Assembly: GCA_963643505.1 (NCBI GenBank)
Contig: CAVIKF010000005.1
Location: 62,001 to 126,000, forward strand
Length of the DNA: 64,000 bases
Reading direction: 5' to 3'
Source of the DNA: CAVEFW01 sp963643505
GTDB taxonomy: Bacteria; Actinomycetota; Coriobacteriia; Coriobacteriales; Eggerthellaceae
Position 1 is the stretch's first letter, and every line of letters starts with the position of its first letter. Below the pieces are notes generated by a model. That model was not told the DNA's origin and did not search any database. It saw nothing but the letters and a program-made list of their open reading frames with translations. The position numbers and the translations under genes were made by a program. Positions 1-8,755 of this stretch are shown here, in pieces.

Positions 1-481
1 CCTTGTAGCCCTTCTTCTCGGCGAGGCACTTGCCGATGTCGGCAGGGGAGACGCCAGCGGCCAAGACCTCGTTTGCTCCGAAGTTGGACTCCTTGAGGGC
101 CATGTCGATCTGGTCAACGATGACCTGGAGAGAGTCCTGATAGGCTCCCTCGCCGCCGACGCGCTCAATGATGGGCATGGGACGGACCTTGTCCGGGTTG
201 ATCCAGGGGCAATGCGCCTGCATCTGCTCACCGTGCTCCGGGCGGGTGAAGATGTAGGTCTCGCGGCCGTCGGCGAACACCAGGCCGATGTGAGGGGCGG
301 AGGTCCTCATCGCGGTGGCGTAGCGGACGTTCTCGCCCTGGAAGATGATGGCGTCAAAACCGTGGGCTGCCATCGCCTCGCGCGTCTTGGCGAGTCGCTC
401 TTCGCGCATCCGGGCGAAGTTCACGCGCTCCTCCCAGTCCACGCCAGCCGTACCCCAGCTGAGCCTTTTTACATTCTCCAT
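1..481 (-). CDS. M24 family metallopeptidase (creatinase/Xaa-Pro aminopeptidase-like), 5' part only
   Basis: The reverse strand from the ATG at 481 reads open to the window edge for about 160 codons, so the C-terminal part is missing. The visible part resembles the creatinase N-terminal domain that precedes the pita-bread metallopeptidase fold: an RLAKTREAMAAHGFDAIIF helix-strand, then NVRYATAMR and a strand ending in TYIFTRPEHG. The metal-binding domain lies outside the window, so peptidase, creatinase-like and lyase-like activities cannot be told apart. A good AAGGAG ribosome site precedes the start. The gene lies 46 bp downstream of the MFS gene on the same strand, so import and intracellular cleavage of a small amide or proline peptide is a reasonable inference. 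Confidence 0.75.
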   Translation of the reverse strand, partial: MENVKRLSWGTAGVDWEERVNFARMREERLAKTREAMAAHGFDAIIFQGENVRYATAMRTSAPHIGLVFADGRETYIFTRPEHGEQMQAHCPWINPDKVRPMPIIERVGGEGAYQDSLQVIVDQIDMALKESNFGANEVLAAGVSPADIGKCLAEKKGYK

Positions 482-527
482 AACAACTCCTTTCGAATCG
501 TTTCCTTAAGTTTTCCGACAAAACTAG

Positions 528-1964
528 CTATTCTGCCTTCTTTTCGACATTGCCGCCCATTTGAGCCTCTTCGATGTCGCGGCCCTTGAAGTACTTGACA
601 TACAGGCCCATGACGGTGAACAGGACGATGCAGCTAATGAACTCGGGCAGCACGACGATTACAAACATGCTGCTCACAGCCATGCCGGAAGCGAGCATGT
701 AGCCACCGACGACCGGGGCGACAAGAGAGCCGATGCGGCCGATGCCGAGGTTGAGGCCGGAAGCGGTAGAGCGCAGCTTGATGGGATAGAACAGCGGGGT
801 CATTGCCGGGTTCACGTCGTAGCAGCTTGACTGGCAGAAGCCGAGCAGGATGATCAGGGCGATGGTGATGGTCTGCTCTGCAGGAGCGGCGCCGAACGCT
901 ACAGCCACGAAGAAGATGATGATCGGGAAGATGGCTGCCTTGCGCAGGCCGATCTTGTCAAGGATGAAGCCGATGAGAGCGGAACCGGCCATGGAGCCAA
1001 ACATCATGAGGGACGTCATCCAAGAAGCGGTCTGTGCGTCGAAGCCCTTGACCGTGAGGATGGTGGGCATCCAAGATTTGAAGAAGTACGCGACGAACAG
1101 GCAGATGATGAAGTTGAGCCAAAGCAGCGGGGTGATGTACTTCATGCGGCCACGGAACAGTGACTTGAATCCAGCGTTCTTCTCGGAATCGCTCTCAGCC
1201 GCCTTTGCGGTCTCCTCGGCGCCCTTCTTCTCGGACCTGAAGTAATACTCGGTGTTCTCATCGAAGGTCATATCCTTGCGGACACGACGCATGATCTTGG
1301 CGATCTTGGCGTTGTTGTTCTTGCCGTTGACCCCGTTGGTGGCCGCAAGCCAGCAAACAGACTCCGGCATCCACAGCAAGACGACGACCCAAAGAATGGC
1401 GGGGATGACGAATCCGACGACAAAGATTGCGTGCCATCCCCAGATACCGAGGAGGAAGGCTGCAACGATGCCGGTGGTCGCGGAACCGAAGTTCATGCCG
1501 ACGAACAGCGTAGTAACGCGCTTCATCTTGCCGGACTCAGGTGCGAAGTCGTTGCTCATAGTGACGATGCAAGGGGTCAAGCCGCCGACGCCGAGCGTAA
1601 CGAGGACGCGGACGACGCACATCAGATAAATGTTTTGACAGAAAATCGTCGCGAGCGTCATGACAGAGAACAAGCCCAGTGAGATGAGCATTGAGTTTTT
1701 GCGGCCGATGCGGTCGCCGATCCAGCCAAAGACGAACGCGCCAAAGATGAGGCCGATATTTTGGACCGACATGATCCAGCCGAAGTCGCTCTTTTGCATA
1801 CCCCAGTCATTAGCCATGGACGTGACTGCAAGCGAAAACGCGGTGTTGTCGTAGCCGTCCACGAACATGAGCAATGCACACAGGATAAGGAGGATCCATG
1901 CAAATCCGGTCATTCCCTTTTGACCGTCTATGGCCTCCTTGACATTTAGTCTCGTTGTTTCCAT
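528..1964 (-). CDS. MFS transporter, aromatic acid:H+ symporter (AAHS)-like
   Basis: A 478-residue, 12-helix MFS permease. The first helix carries DGYDNTAF, close to the DGFD motif of the AAHS family (benzoate, 4-hydroxybenzoate and related acids). The loop between helices 2 and 3 has the MFS signature GWIGDRIGRKNS. A charged cytoplasmic loop at about 215-275 (KNNNAKIAKIMRR and EKKGAEETAK) separates the two six-helix halves. Family knowledge points to proton-coupled uptake of a carboxylic acid; the substrate is unknown. It is transcribed away from the acyl-CoA reductase operon that starts at 2577 and may share its control region. An organic acid used by that operon is a plausible cargo, by inference. 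Confidence 0.85.
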   Translation of the reverse strand: METTRLNVKEAIDGQKGMTGFAWILLILCALLMFVDGYDNTAFSLAVTSMANDWGMQKSDFGWIMSVQNIGLIFGAFVFGWIGDRIGRKNSMLISLGLFSVMTLATIFCQNIYLMCVVRVLVTLGVGGLTPCIVTMSNDFAPESGKMKRVTTLFVGMNFGSATTGIVAAFLLGIWGWHAIFVVGFVIPAILWVVVLLWMPESVCWLAATNGVNGKNNNAKIAKIMRRVRKDMTFDENTEYYFRSEKKGAEETAKAAESDSEKNAGFKSLFRGRMKYITPLLWLNFIICLFVAYFFKSWMPTILTVKGFDAQTASWMTSLMMFGSMAGSALIGFILDKIGLRKAAIFPIIIFFVAVAFGAAPAEQTITIALIILLGFCQSSCYDVNPAMTPLFYPIKLRSTASGLNLGIGRIGSLVAPVVGGYMLASGMAVSSMFVIVVLPEFISCIVLFTVMGLYVKYFKGRDIEEAQMGGNVEKKAE

Positions 1965-2576
1965 TTTGACTTAGCCTATCTATTCAAGGTTAATAGAGAC
2001 GTTTCGAGTCCGTATTTTCCGTTGGACTCGTGATTCTCCTGAGATGCGTCCCGCCAACGACCCTCCTCTCGTGCGTACGGACCCGTCCCATGGAGCCAGC
2101 ATTGTGTATGGGAAAACGCTGGTTGGTCATTTCGGCGCTGCCTGTCGCTGGCTTCTTCTTTGTCCTCGAGCCGCCCCACGAACACCCCCAGAGTGTCCTT
2201 TCGGCTCAAGAGCTTCTCCGCTATGCCAACGAAGACGGGGTTGAAATCATCTATCAGCGTCCACCTAGAGGTGAACCCCCTCTATGAACCAAAAGATAGA
2301 AAGCAAAAAATGTGATGTAAATAGCCAAAACAAAAATAAAGCCCAAAAATATTATTATTCGTTACAAAGAATAGATTACTTCAATTGAAGAAACTTACAG
2401 TGCTAAATAGCCAAAATTAAGAAATCGGCTATTTATCTAGATCATGGTTCTTTTTATAAATAAAGCGTGACCGTAGAAACCACAATTACCGTTCACAAAG
2501 TCGTGTTCGCACGGGTTGGGGGTACCGCGACAGTGTTGCCCCCAACAACAATGAAAACTAGGAGAAAAGGACTGCT
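1965..2576. promoter_or_regulatory. Divergent control region between MFS gene and reductase operon
   Basis: This 612-bp stretch has no convincing gene. The half near the MFS gene (1965-2290) has chromosome-like composition and only short overlapping reading frames on both strands. The half near the operon (2290-2576) is very AT-rich. It holds two exact copies of AAATAGCCAAAA (2319-2330 and 2405-2416). The second copy is followed by an inverted GGCTATTT at 2427-2434, giving an 8-bp dyad with a 14-bp spacer. These look like operators for a dedicated activator that is not encoded nearby. A GGAGAAAAGG ribosome site ends about 6 bp before the ATG at 2577. Confidence 0.45.
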
Positions 2577-3737
2577 ATGGACTTCTCATTAACAGACGAG
2601 CAGGAGTTGCTTATCGATAGCATCAAGGAATTCTGCGAGCGCTACACAAGCGAGGACAAGATCAAGCAGATGTACGCCGACCGAAAGATGAGCGAGGAGC
2701 TCACCATGGCCTGGATGGAGAACGGCTTTGGGCTCATGGGCATCCCGGAGGAGTACGGCGGGATTGACACCGACCTCGTGACCCTGGGAATCCTCACGGA
2801 GGAGTTCGCCCACTATTCGGGATGCATGCTTTGCACGCTCAACAACACGCTCGCAATGCGTGACTTTATCGACTTCGGCGCGACGCCTGAGCAAATCGAG
2901 GAGGCCATGGCGAACTACCAGGAAAGCGGCCAGCCGATCTTCTCCCTCGGCTTCTCCGAGCCGGGTGCCGGCAGCGACAACCAAGCCATGAGCTGTGTTA
3001 CGCGCAAACAAGATGACGGCACCTATATCCTGTCCGGTCAAAAGACTTGGGTCACCCAAGGTGAGATCTTTCCCAACGTCTTGGTCATCGCCAAGGACGA
3101 GGACCCCGCGCGCGAGAACAAATCCATGTCCATGTGGATCGTTCCGAAGGACTCCAAGGGCCTCTCCACCGCGCCGCTTCACAAGATCGGGCAGCAGTCG
3201 AGCGCGTTTTGCGAGATTTACTTCGACGACGTCGTGCTCACCGAGGACATGCGCATCGGCGAGCCGGGCAAGGGCTTTTTGAACCTCATGAAGAACTTCG
3301 AGACCGAGCGTTGCCTCATCGTCGCGCAGTGCATCGGTGTCGCGCAGGCGGCGATGGACGATGCCGCTGCGTATGTCAACGAGCGCAAAACGTTCGGTAA
3401 GCCGATAGCCAACTACCAGCTCATCCAGCTCAAGCTCACTGAGATGGAGATCGCTTTGCAAAACGCTCGCAACATGCTCTACAAGTGCCTTTGGAAGATG
3501 GACAACGGTCAGTCCGTCCGCATCGATTCTGCCCTGCTCAAATATTATGCCGGCAAGGCATGCACCGACGTTGCGAGTGAGGCTATGCAAATCTACGGCG
3601 GTCTCGGCTATACCGACGAGACCCGTGTCGGACGCATGTGGGTAGACCTGCGCGGCATGCAGATCGCGGGCGGAACCGACGAGATCATGGTCTATATCGC
3701 CGGTCGCCAGTTGGCGAAGAAGTATGCACGCGCCTAA
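2577..3737 (+). CDS. Acyl-CoA dehydrogenase family, CaiA/CarC-like enoyl-CoA reductase
   Basis: A 386-residue protein with full acyl-CoA dehydrogenase architecture: helical N-terminus, beta domain with GFSEPGAGSDNQA (FAD and substrate contact), C-terminal four-helix domain with NERKTFGKPIANYQLIQ. It resembles crotonobetainyl-CoA reductase CaiA throughout (MDFSLTDEQEL start, SDEM/TDEIM-type end). The position of the usual catalytic glutamate near residue 365 reads AGGTDEIM: glycine replaces Glu, as I recall for CaiA. That favours a dedicated reductase over a classical dehydrogenase. It is the first gene of an operon with fixABCX, whose ETF would supply electrons. Candidate substrates are crotonobetainyl-, cinnamoyl- or caffeoyl-type CoA esters; the sequence does not decide. 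Confidence 0.85.
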   Translation: MDFSLTDEQELLIDSIKEFCERYTSEDKIKQMYADRKMSEELTMAWMENGFGLMGIPEEYGGIDTDLVTLGILTEEFAHYSGCMLCTLNNTLAMRDFIDFGATPEQIEEAMANYQESGQPIFSLGFSEPGAGSDNQAMSCVTRKQDDGTYILSGQKTWVTQGEIFPNVLVIAKDEDPARENKSMSMWIVPKDSKGLSTAPLHKIGQQSSAFCEIYFDDVVLTEDMRIGEPGKGFLNLMKNFETERCLIVAQCIGVAQAAMDDAAAYVNERKTFGKPIANYQLIQLKLTEMEIALQNARNMLYKCLWKMDNGQSVRIDSALLKYYAGKACTDVASEAMQIYGGLGYTDETRVGRMWVDLRGMQIAGGTDEIMVYIAGRQLAKKYARA

Positions 3738-3759
3738 GACAAGTCTGAAGGATACGAAC

Positions 3760-4518
3760 ATGAACATCTTTGTAGCAGCAAAACTCGTCCCAGACGATCA
3801 AGATATACAAATCAAGCCGGACCGCACGCTCGATTACGGGAAGGCTAAACCTGTCGTCTCGACGTATGACCTCAACGCCATCGAGTTCGCGGCCCAAGTC
3901 GCCGCCGCAGACGGCTCGGAGCTCAAGGTCGTCACCGTGGGTCCCGCCTCCATTGACGACTCGAAGCTGAAGAAGAATCTCCTCGCGCGCGGCGCCAGCG
4001 AGCTCATTATGGCGGCTGATGATGCGCTCTCATCCGCTGACGCCCGCCAAACTTCGAAGGCCCTGGCTGCCCTGATCTTGGGCGCCGGTAGCTTCGACCT
4101 GGTTGTTTGCGGTGACGGCTCTGCCGACGAGTATGCCCAGCAAGTCGATGTGCAACTGGCTTGCGAGCTCGGGGTGCCAGTTATTACGTCTGTCGCGAGT
4201 GCCAAGGTCTCCGAAGGGGAGATCGTGGCCGAGCGTGTACTCGAGGACGAGGTCCAAACCGTTGCGGTGTCGCTTCCCGCGGTCGTCTCCGTCATCCCAG
4301 ATTCCGCCCTGCCGCGCATTCCTGGTATGAAAGACATCCTGCAGGCGGGCAAGAAGCCCATGAATGTTGGTCCCTGCCCGTGTGAGTTGGGCGCGTCCGC
4401 CGTTGACGTCGTCTCCTGCCTTTCACCTGAGCCTGCGCCTCGCAAGCGCGACGTGTTGGACGCCAATCAAGATGGCGCTATCGAGCATTTCGCCCAGGCG
4501 CTGAAGGCCGCCCTGTAG
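3760..4518 (+). CDS. fixA: Electron transfer flavoprotein beta subunit, FixA type
   Basis: A 252-residue ETF beta subunit beginning MNIFVAAKLVPDDQDI. It has the family's Rossmann-like fold with nucleotide-binding segments VVCGDGSADEYAQQVDVQLA and GVPVITSV. I start it at 3760 because GAAGGA lies about 5 bp upstream; the 12-codon extension to 3724 overlaps the preceding gene. With FixB it forms the soluble ETF dimer that carries FAD. In FixABCX systems the beta subunit also takes electrons from NADH, and the flavin can split electrons between a low-potential carrier and a higher-potential acceptor. The gene lies 22 bp behind the reductase gene and just before fixB. Confidence 0.9.
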   Translation: MNIFVAAKLVPDDQDIQIKPDRTLDYGKAKPVVSTYDLNAIEFAAQVAAADGSELKVVTVGPASIDDSKLKKNLLARGASELIMAADDALSSADARQTSKALAALILGAGSFDLVVCGDGSADEYAQQVDVQLACELGVPVITSVASAKVSEGEIVAERVLEDEVQTVAVSLPAVVSVIPDSALPRIPGMKDILQAGKKPMNVGPCPCELGASAVDVVSCLSPEPAPRKRDVLDANQDGAIEHFAQALKAAL

Positions 4519-4541
4519 GAGAAGAGAGAGGAAGGTTTAAG

Positions 4542-5426
4542 ATGCTTGCTTTTGTAATCGCCCAGCACGCTGATGCTGCGAGAAGCCTTTGCGCCGGGGC
4601 CAGGACGTTGGCAGACGAGGTGGCCCTGATCTCCTTCGGGGAGGTCCCCGAGGGTTGCGCCGACAAGGTGTTGGCGATCCAGGTTCCCGACGGTACCCCA
4701 CTCGACGATGCGGCTGATACCGTGATCGCCGCCTTTGACGATAGAAAACCCGGCTTGGTCTTGGTCGAGCCCACGCGCTCATGCAAGGTCATCGCCGGCA
4801 AGCTTGCCGCCCATGCGAACACCGCCACTATTACCGATGCCCTCTCGCTTGGCGAAGAGGGGGCGACGAGCCTGTATTTCGGTGGAATCGCCGAGCGCAA
4901 GACGAAGCCTACGGGCGATGTCGCGATCTACACCATCTCCTCCGGGGCTTTCGACGGACTGCAGGCGCAAGGCGCAAACGTTGTCGAGACCCTTCCGTGG
5001 GTAGCTCCCGCAAACGCGTTGAGGATTGTCGAATCCAAGGCCATCGAGCGCGGCAGCGTCGATTTGACGAAGTCCGACTACGTTGTCGGCGCGGGACGCG
5101 GGTTCACTGACGAGTCCAAGCTTGATCTCGCGCGCCAGCTTTGCGACAAGATAGGAGCCGGCCTTGGCTGCTCGAGGCCCCTCACTGAGGGTGTCAACTG
5201 GCTTCCCACGGAGACATATATCGGCGTCTCCGGCCTCATGTTGGCGCCAAAGGTGTATGTCGCCTGCGGCATCTCCGGGCAGATGCAGCATATGGTCGGA
5301 TGCAACCGCGCCGAGACCATCTTCGCGATCAACAAGGACAAGGACGCCCCCGTGTTCTCCCTGTGCGACTACGGCCTGGTGGGAACCCTGGAGGACGTCT
5401 TGCCTGCTCTCGTGGAGGCGCTTTAA
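4542..5426 (+). CDS. fixB: Electron transfer flavoprotein alpha subunit, FixB type
   Basis: A 294-residue ETF alpha subunit. The C-terminal FAD-binding domain is clear: VVGAGRGF, GCSRPLTEGVNWLPTETYIGV, GISGQMQHMVG and the AINKDKDAPVFSLCDYGLVG segment that closes the FAD site. The N-terminal domain is short and divergent, as in FixB/CaiF-type ETFs. A GAGAGGAAGG ribosome site precedes the ATG. FixB partners FixA and should deliver electrons to the CaiA-like reductase encoded at the start of the operon. The gene is followed by a 110-bp gap carrying a 15-bp tandem duplication (5462-5491). Confidence 0.9.
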   Translation: MLAFVIAQHADAARSLCAGARTLADEVALISFGEVPEGCADKVLAIQVPDGTPLDDAADTVIAAFDDRKPGLVLVEPTRSCKVIAGKLAAHANTATITDALSLGEEGATSLYFGGIAERKTKPTGDVAIYTISSGAFDGLQAQGANVVETLPWVAPANALRIVESKAIERGSVDLTKSDYVVGAGRGFTDESKLDLARQLCDKIGAGLGCSRPLTEGVNWLPTETYIGVSGLMLAPKVYVACGISGQMQHMVGCNRAETIFAINKDKDAPVFSLCDYGLVGTLEDVLPALVEAL

Positions 5427-5461
5427 CGAACACCGGTCGTCGACCCCCGCACTTGGCTCTC

Positions 5462-5491
5462 TTTGTCGGGGGCGACTTTGTCGGGGGCGAC
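5462..5491. repeat. 15-bp exact tandem duplication in fixB-fixC gap
   Basis: TTTGTCGGGGGCGAC occurs twice head to tail in the only sizeable gap of the operon. It is probably a replication-slippage product; no function is evident. Confidence 0.85.
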
Positions 5492-5536
5492 GGCCTCAAC
5501 CCTTTCCAGGCAAAGGTCTACCAAGAAAGGATAGCT

Positions 5537-6832
5537 ATGTCTGACTTTGACGCAATCGTCGTTGGCGCCGGGTGCGCAGGGACGGTCGCAGCGTATGAGC
5601 TGGCGAAGGCCGGCAAATCCGTGCTCATGATCGAGCGAGGGAACTATGCGGGCGCGAAGAACATGACCGGTGGTCGCATCTACTCGCATGCGTTGAAGGC
5701 GGTTTTTCCCGACTTCGAACAATGTGCCGCGATCGAGCGCAAGGTCACCCATGAACGCATCTCGATGCTCGCTCCTGATGCCGATTTCACGATCGACTTC
5801 TCCTCCGAGCAGATGTTGGTCGAGGGATGCGACTCCTATACCGTGTTGCGAGGTCCGTTCGACCAATGGCTCGCCGAGCAGGCCGAAGATGCCGGTGCCG
5901 AGGCGATTTATGGCATACCGGTCGAGGCCCTCGTCAAGGACGACGCGGGAAAGGTGATCGGTGTCAGTGCGGGAGAGGACGAGATTACCGCCGACGTCGT
6001 CATCCTTTGTGACGGGGTCAACTCCCTGCTGAGCGCATCGGCTGTCGGTGCGAAACGCCCGCCCGCACGCGCAATGGCGGTCGGGATTAAGCAGACCATA
6101 GCCCTTCCTGCCTCCGTCATCACCGATCGCGTCTTGGCAATGTCTGACGACGAGGGTGCTGCTTGGCTTTTCGCAGGAGACGCCACGAAGGGAACGTTTG
6201 GCGGAGGATTTGTCTACACAAACAAGGAGTCGATCTCCCTTGGCATCGTGGCGAGCATAGAGGCAACCATGAACAAGGGCAAGGCTCCCGTCTACCAGAT
6301 GTTGGAGGACCTTAAGAGCCACCCCAGCGTCGCGGCGCTCATCAGGGGAGGCGAGGTCGTGGAGCACTCGGGCCACATGGTGCCTGAGGGCGGGCTGAAC
6401 ATCATGCCCGAGCTTGTCGGTGACGGCGTCATGCTTGCGGGTGAGAGCGCGATGATGTGCATGAATCTTGGATACCAGGTTCGTGGCATGGATTTCGCGA
6501 TCGCCGCAGGCATGTATGCGGGGCGTGAGGCCGCCCGGGCCATTGATGCCGGCGACACGTCGAAACAGGGTCTGGCCGGGTACAAACAGGCGCTCGAGGG
6601 TTCCTTTGTCATGAGGGATTTGCGCCAATTCAGCCGCGTCCCTGAGCTTTTGGAGAACTTCGACCGTATGTACAACGAGTATCCAGCGCTTGTGCGTGAC
6701 GTCATGAACAAGATGCTCGTCGTCGACGGCAACCCCGTTCCTCCCATCAAGCAATCGGTTATGCCGCTGGTCAAGAAGATCGGGATGTTCAACATCGCGA
6801 AGGATGTCCGAAAGGCGATGAAGGCACTATGA
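5537..6832 (+). CDS. fixC: FixC-type ETF:quinone oxidoreductase flavoprotein
   Basis: A 431-residue flavoprotein starting MSDFDAIVVGAGCAGTVAAY, with the GxGxxG dinucleotide fold at about residues 9-16. It contains the family segment AGAKNMTGGRIYSHAL, a second FAD contact ADVVILCDGVNSLL and the C-terminal GVMLAGESAMMCMNLGYQVRGMD. FixC is related to geranylgeranyl reductase and to the flavin half of ETF:ubiquinone oxidoreductase. With FixX it accepts electrons from FixAB and passes them to a quinone or ferredoxin-level acceptor at the membrane. The start at 5537 follows an AAGAAAGGA site. The stop overlaps the fixX start by 4 bp (ATGA), so the two are translationally coupled. Confidence 0.9.
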   Translation: MSDFDAIVVGAGCAGTVAAYELAKAGKSVLMIERGNYAGAKNMTGGRIYSHALKAVFPDFEQCAAIERKVTHERISMLAPDADFTIDFSSEQMLVEGCDSYTVLRGPFDQWLAEQAEDAGAEAIYGIPVEALVKDDAGKVIGVSAGEDEITADVVILCDGVNSLLSASAVGAKRPPARAMAVGIKQTIALPASVITDRVLAMSDDEGAAWLFAGDATKGTFGGGFVYTNKESISLGIVASIEATMNKGKAPVYQMLEDLKSHPSVAALIRGGEVVEHSGHMVPEGGLNIMPELVGDGVMLAGESAMMCMNLGYQVRGMDFAIAAGMYAGREAARAIDAGDTSKQGLAGYKQALEGSFVMRDLRQFSRVPELLENFDRMYNEYPALVRDVMNKMLVVDGNPVPPIKQSVMPLVKKIGMFNIAKDVRKAMKAL

Positions 6833-7125
6833 GGAACACGGAATTCACGGTAAACGTCGATCGTTACCTGGCGGTCAACAAATACGAGGTTGACGAGTCC
6901 CAGGCTCATATCGAACTGGTTGACGACCCCTCCGACGAGGAGTTCGACAAGCTCATCATGGTTTGCCCGGCGGCGCTTTACAAGCGTGACGAGGACGGCA
7001 AGAAGACGTTTGACTATGCGGGCTGTCTTGAATGCGGTACGTGCCGCATCGCTTGCGGAGACACGATTGTCGCGAAGTGGCAATACCCCGGCGCCACCAT
7101 GGGCGTCGAGTATCGATTCGGCTGA
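6829..7125 (+). CDS. fixX: FixX ferredoxin-like protein
   Basis: A 98-residue iron-sulfur protein. Cys46 (in VCPAALY) and the CLECGTCRIAC cluster (Cys66, 69, 72, 76) match the FixX pattern for one [4Fe-4S] cluster. FixX pairs with FixC and corresponds to the cluster domain of ETF:quinone oxidoreductase. The coupled start inside the fixC stop fixes the reading frame. The following 52 bp hold only a strong TTAGGAGGAG ribosome site for the CoA-transferase gene. Confidence 0.93.
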   Translation: MRNTEFTVNVDRYLAVNKYEVDESQAHIELVDDPSDEEFDKLIMVCPAALYKRDEDGKKTFDYAGCLECGTCRIACGDTIVAKWQYPGATMGVEYRFG

Positions 7126-7177
7126 TATTTAGCTGGCAAGTAGTATTTTTTAATGGGACATTAGGAGGAGACACACC

Positions 7178-8734
7178 ATGACGAAGTTCATTACTGCGGC
7201 AGAGGCTGCGAGGATCATCCCTGACGGCGCGACGGTCGGTTTGGCTGGAATGGGACTTTCGGGTTGGGCCGAGGAGGTCGGCCGAGCGATTCGCGACAGC
7301 TTCAAGGAGACGGGCCATCCGTGCAACCTCAGCCTCAAGCAGGGTTGCGCCATGGGTGACTGGCGTGAGCGCGGCGTCACGGTGCTCGGCGAGGCCGGCC
7401 CGGGGCTTATCACGCATTGGTCGGGCGCGCATATCGGCTCGGCCTTCGCGCTGAACAAGCTCGTTCAGTCTGGAGATATCAAGTGCCATTGTCTGCCTCA
7501 GGGCGTGATCATCAACCTGTGGCGTGAGATCGCCGCAGGCCGTCCTGGCCTTCTCACCAAGATCGGGTTGGGGACGTTCGTTGACCCGCGCGTCGAGGGT
7601 GGCAAGATGAACGACGTCACCGACGAGGACCTTGTCGAACTTGTCGAGTTCCAAGGCGAGGAGTACCTGTTCTACAAGTCGTTCCCCTTAGACGTGGCGC
7701 TATTGCGCGGCACCATCGCAGACGAGAACGGCAACATCTCGTTCAGGAATGAAAGCGTTATGAACGAGGGCCTCTCGGTCGCATCCGCGGCGAAGAACTC
7801 AGGGGGTATCGTCATCGTGCAGGTCGAGTACCTCGCACAAAAGGGCAGCCTTGACCCCAAGGAGGTCGCTATTCCCGGAATCATGGTCGACTACGTGGTC
7901 CAAGCGACCGACAAGTCATGCTGCTGGCAGACCGAGGGAGTCTATTTCGAGCCGGCATTCTCCGGACAGATCAGGAAGCCCCTTGACCAGTTGCCCGTCT
8001 TGGACCTCTCGCCGCGTAAGGTGATTTGCCGCCGTTGCGCCATGGAGCTGACCCGAGGCTGCATCGCCAACCTTGGTGTCGGCATCCCAGCCGACGTCGC
8101 GTCCGTCGTGGCCGAGTGCGGACACTCCGAGGACATCACCATCACCGCCGAGGCGGGTGGCATCGGTGGCGTCCCGGCCGCGCTTCCCAACTTCGGCAGC
8201 AACTACAACGCCGAGGCGATCATCTCGCATAACTCCATGTTCGATTTCATCGACGGCGGCGGGCTCGACATCACGGTCTTGGGCCTCGCGGAGGCCGACA
8301 AGGACGGCAACGTCAACGTCTCCAAGTTCGGAAACAGGCTGTCGGGCCCCGGCGGCTTTATCGACATCACCCAGTCCGCGAAAAAGGTCGTGTTTGCCGG
8401 CACCTTCATGGCAAAAGCCAAGGAGCACGTCGAGGACGGAAAGCTTGTCATCGACGAGGAGGGGAGCGCCCGCAAGTTCGTCGAGTCCGTCCAACAGATC
8501 ACCTTCTCCGGGAAGAACGCACGAGCGAACCAGACCATCCTCTACGTTACCGAGCGTTGCGTGTTGCAGCTTTTAGACGGCGAGCTCACCGTCACCGAGA
8601 TCGCACCCGGAATCGACTTGGAGCGAGACGTATTGTCTCACATGGATTTCAGGCCGAACATCGCAGAGGATCTCAAGGTCATGGACGCTGCTTTGTTCTC
8701 TGAGCATTGGGGCGCGCTGTCAGAAGTTCTCTAG
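7178..8734 (+). CDS. Family I CoA-transferase, propionate/YdiF type
   Basis: A 518-residue protein carrying both halves of a family I CoA-transferase in one chain. This is the usual length and layout of propionate CoA-transferase and E. coli YdiF. The active-site glutamate that forms the acyl-CoA intermediate is Glu325 in TITAEAGGIGGVP, matching the TAES/TAEAG motif of the family. The transferase would recycle CoA from the reduced product to the incoming free acid, sparing ATP. In the caffeate operon of Acetobacterium woodii the equivalent role is played by CarA. Its position behind fixX with a strong ribosome site indicates membership in the same operon. Substrate specificity cannot be read from sequence. 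Confidence 0.88.
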   Translation: MTKFITAAEAARIIPDGATVGLAGMGLSGWAEEVGRAIRDSFKETGHPCNLSLKQGCAMGDWRERGVTVLGEAGPGLITHWSGAHIGSAFALNKLVQSGDIKCHCLPQGVIINLWREIAAGRPGLLTKIGLGTFVDPRVEGGKMNDVTDEDLVELVEFQGEEYLFYKSFPLDVALLRGTIADENGNISFRNESVMNEGLSVASAAKNSGGIVIVQVEYLAQKGSLDPKEVAIPGIMVDYVVQATDKSCCWQTEGVYFEPAFSGQIRKPLDQLPVLDLSPRKVICRRCAMELTRGCIANLGVGIPADVASVVAECGHSEDITITAEAGGIGGVPAALPNFGSNYNAEAIISHNSMFDFIDGGGLDITVLGLAEADKDGNVNVSKFGNRLSGPGGFIDITQSAKKVVFAGTFMAKAKEHVEDGKLVIDEEGSARKFVESVQQITFSGKNARANQTILYVTERCVLQLLDGELTVTEIAPGIDLERDVLSHMDFRPNIAEDLKVMDAALFSEHWGALSEVL

Positions 8735-8755
8735 TAGCGAGAAGGGGGCAAAGGC

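Noticed and set aside
2030..2287. 85-codon frame in the divergent control region
   Set aside because: No ribosome site or motif and overlapping frames on both strands; could be a gene remnant but nothing supports it.
2589..3767. 392-codon antisense frame over the acyl-CoA dehydrogenase gene
   Set aside because: Complete overlap with a well-supported gene and no recognisable domain.
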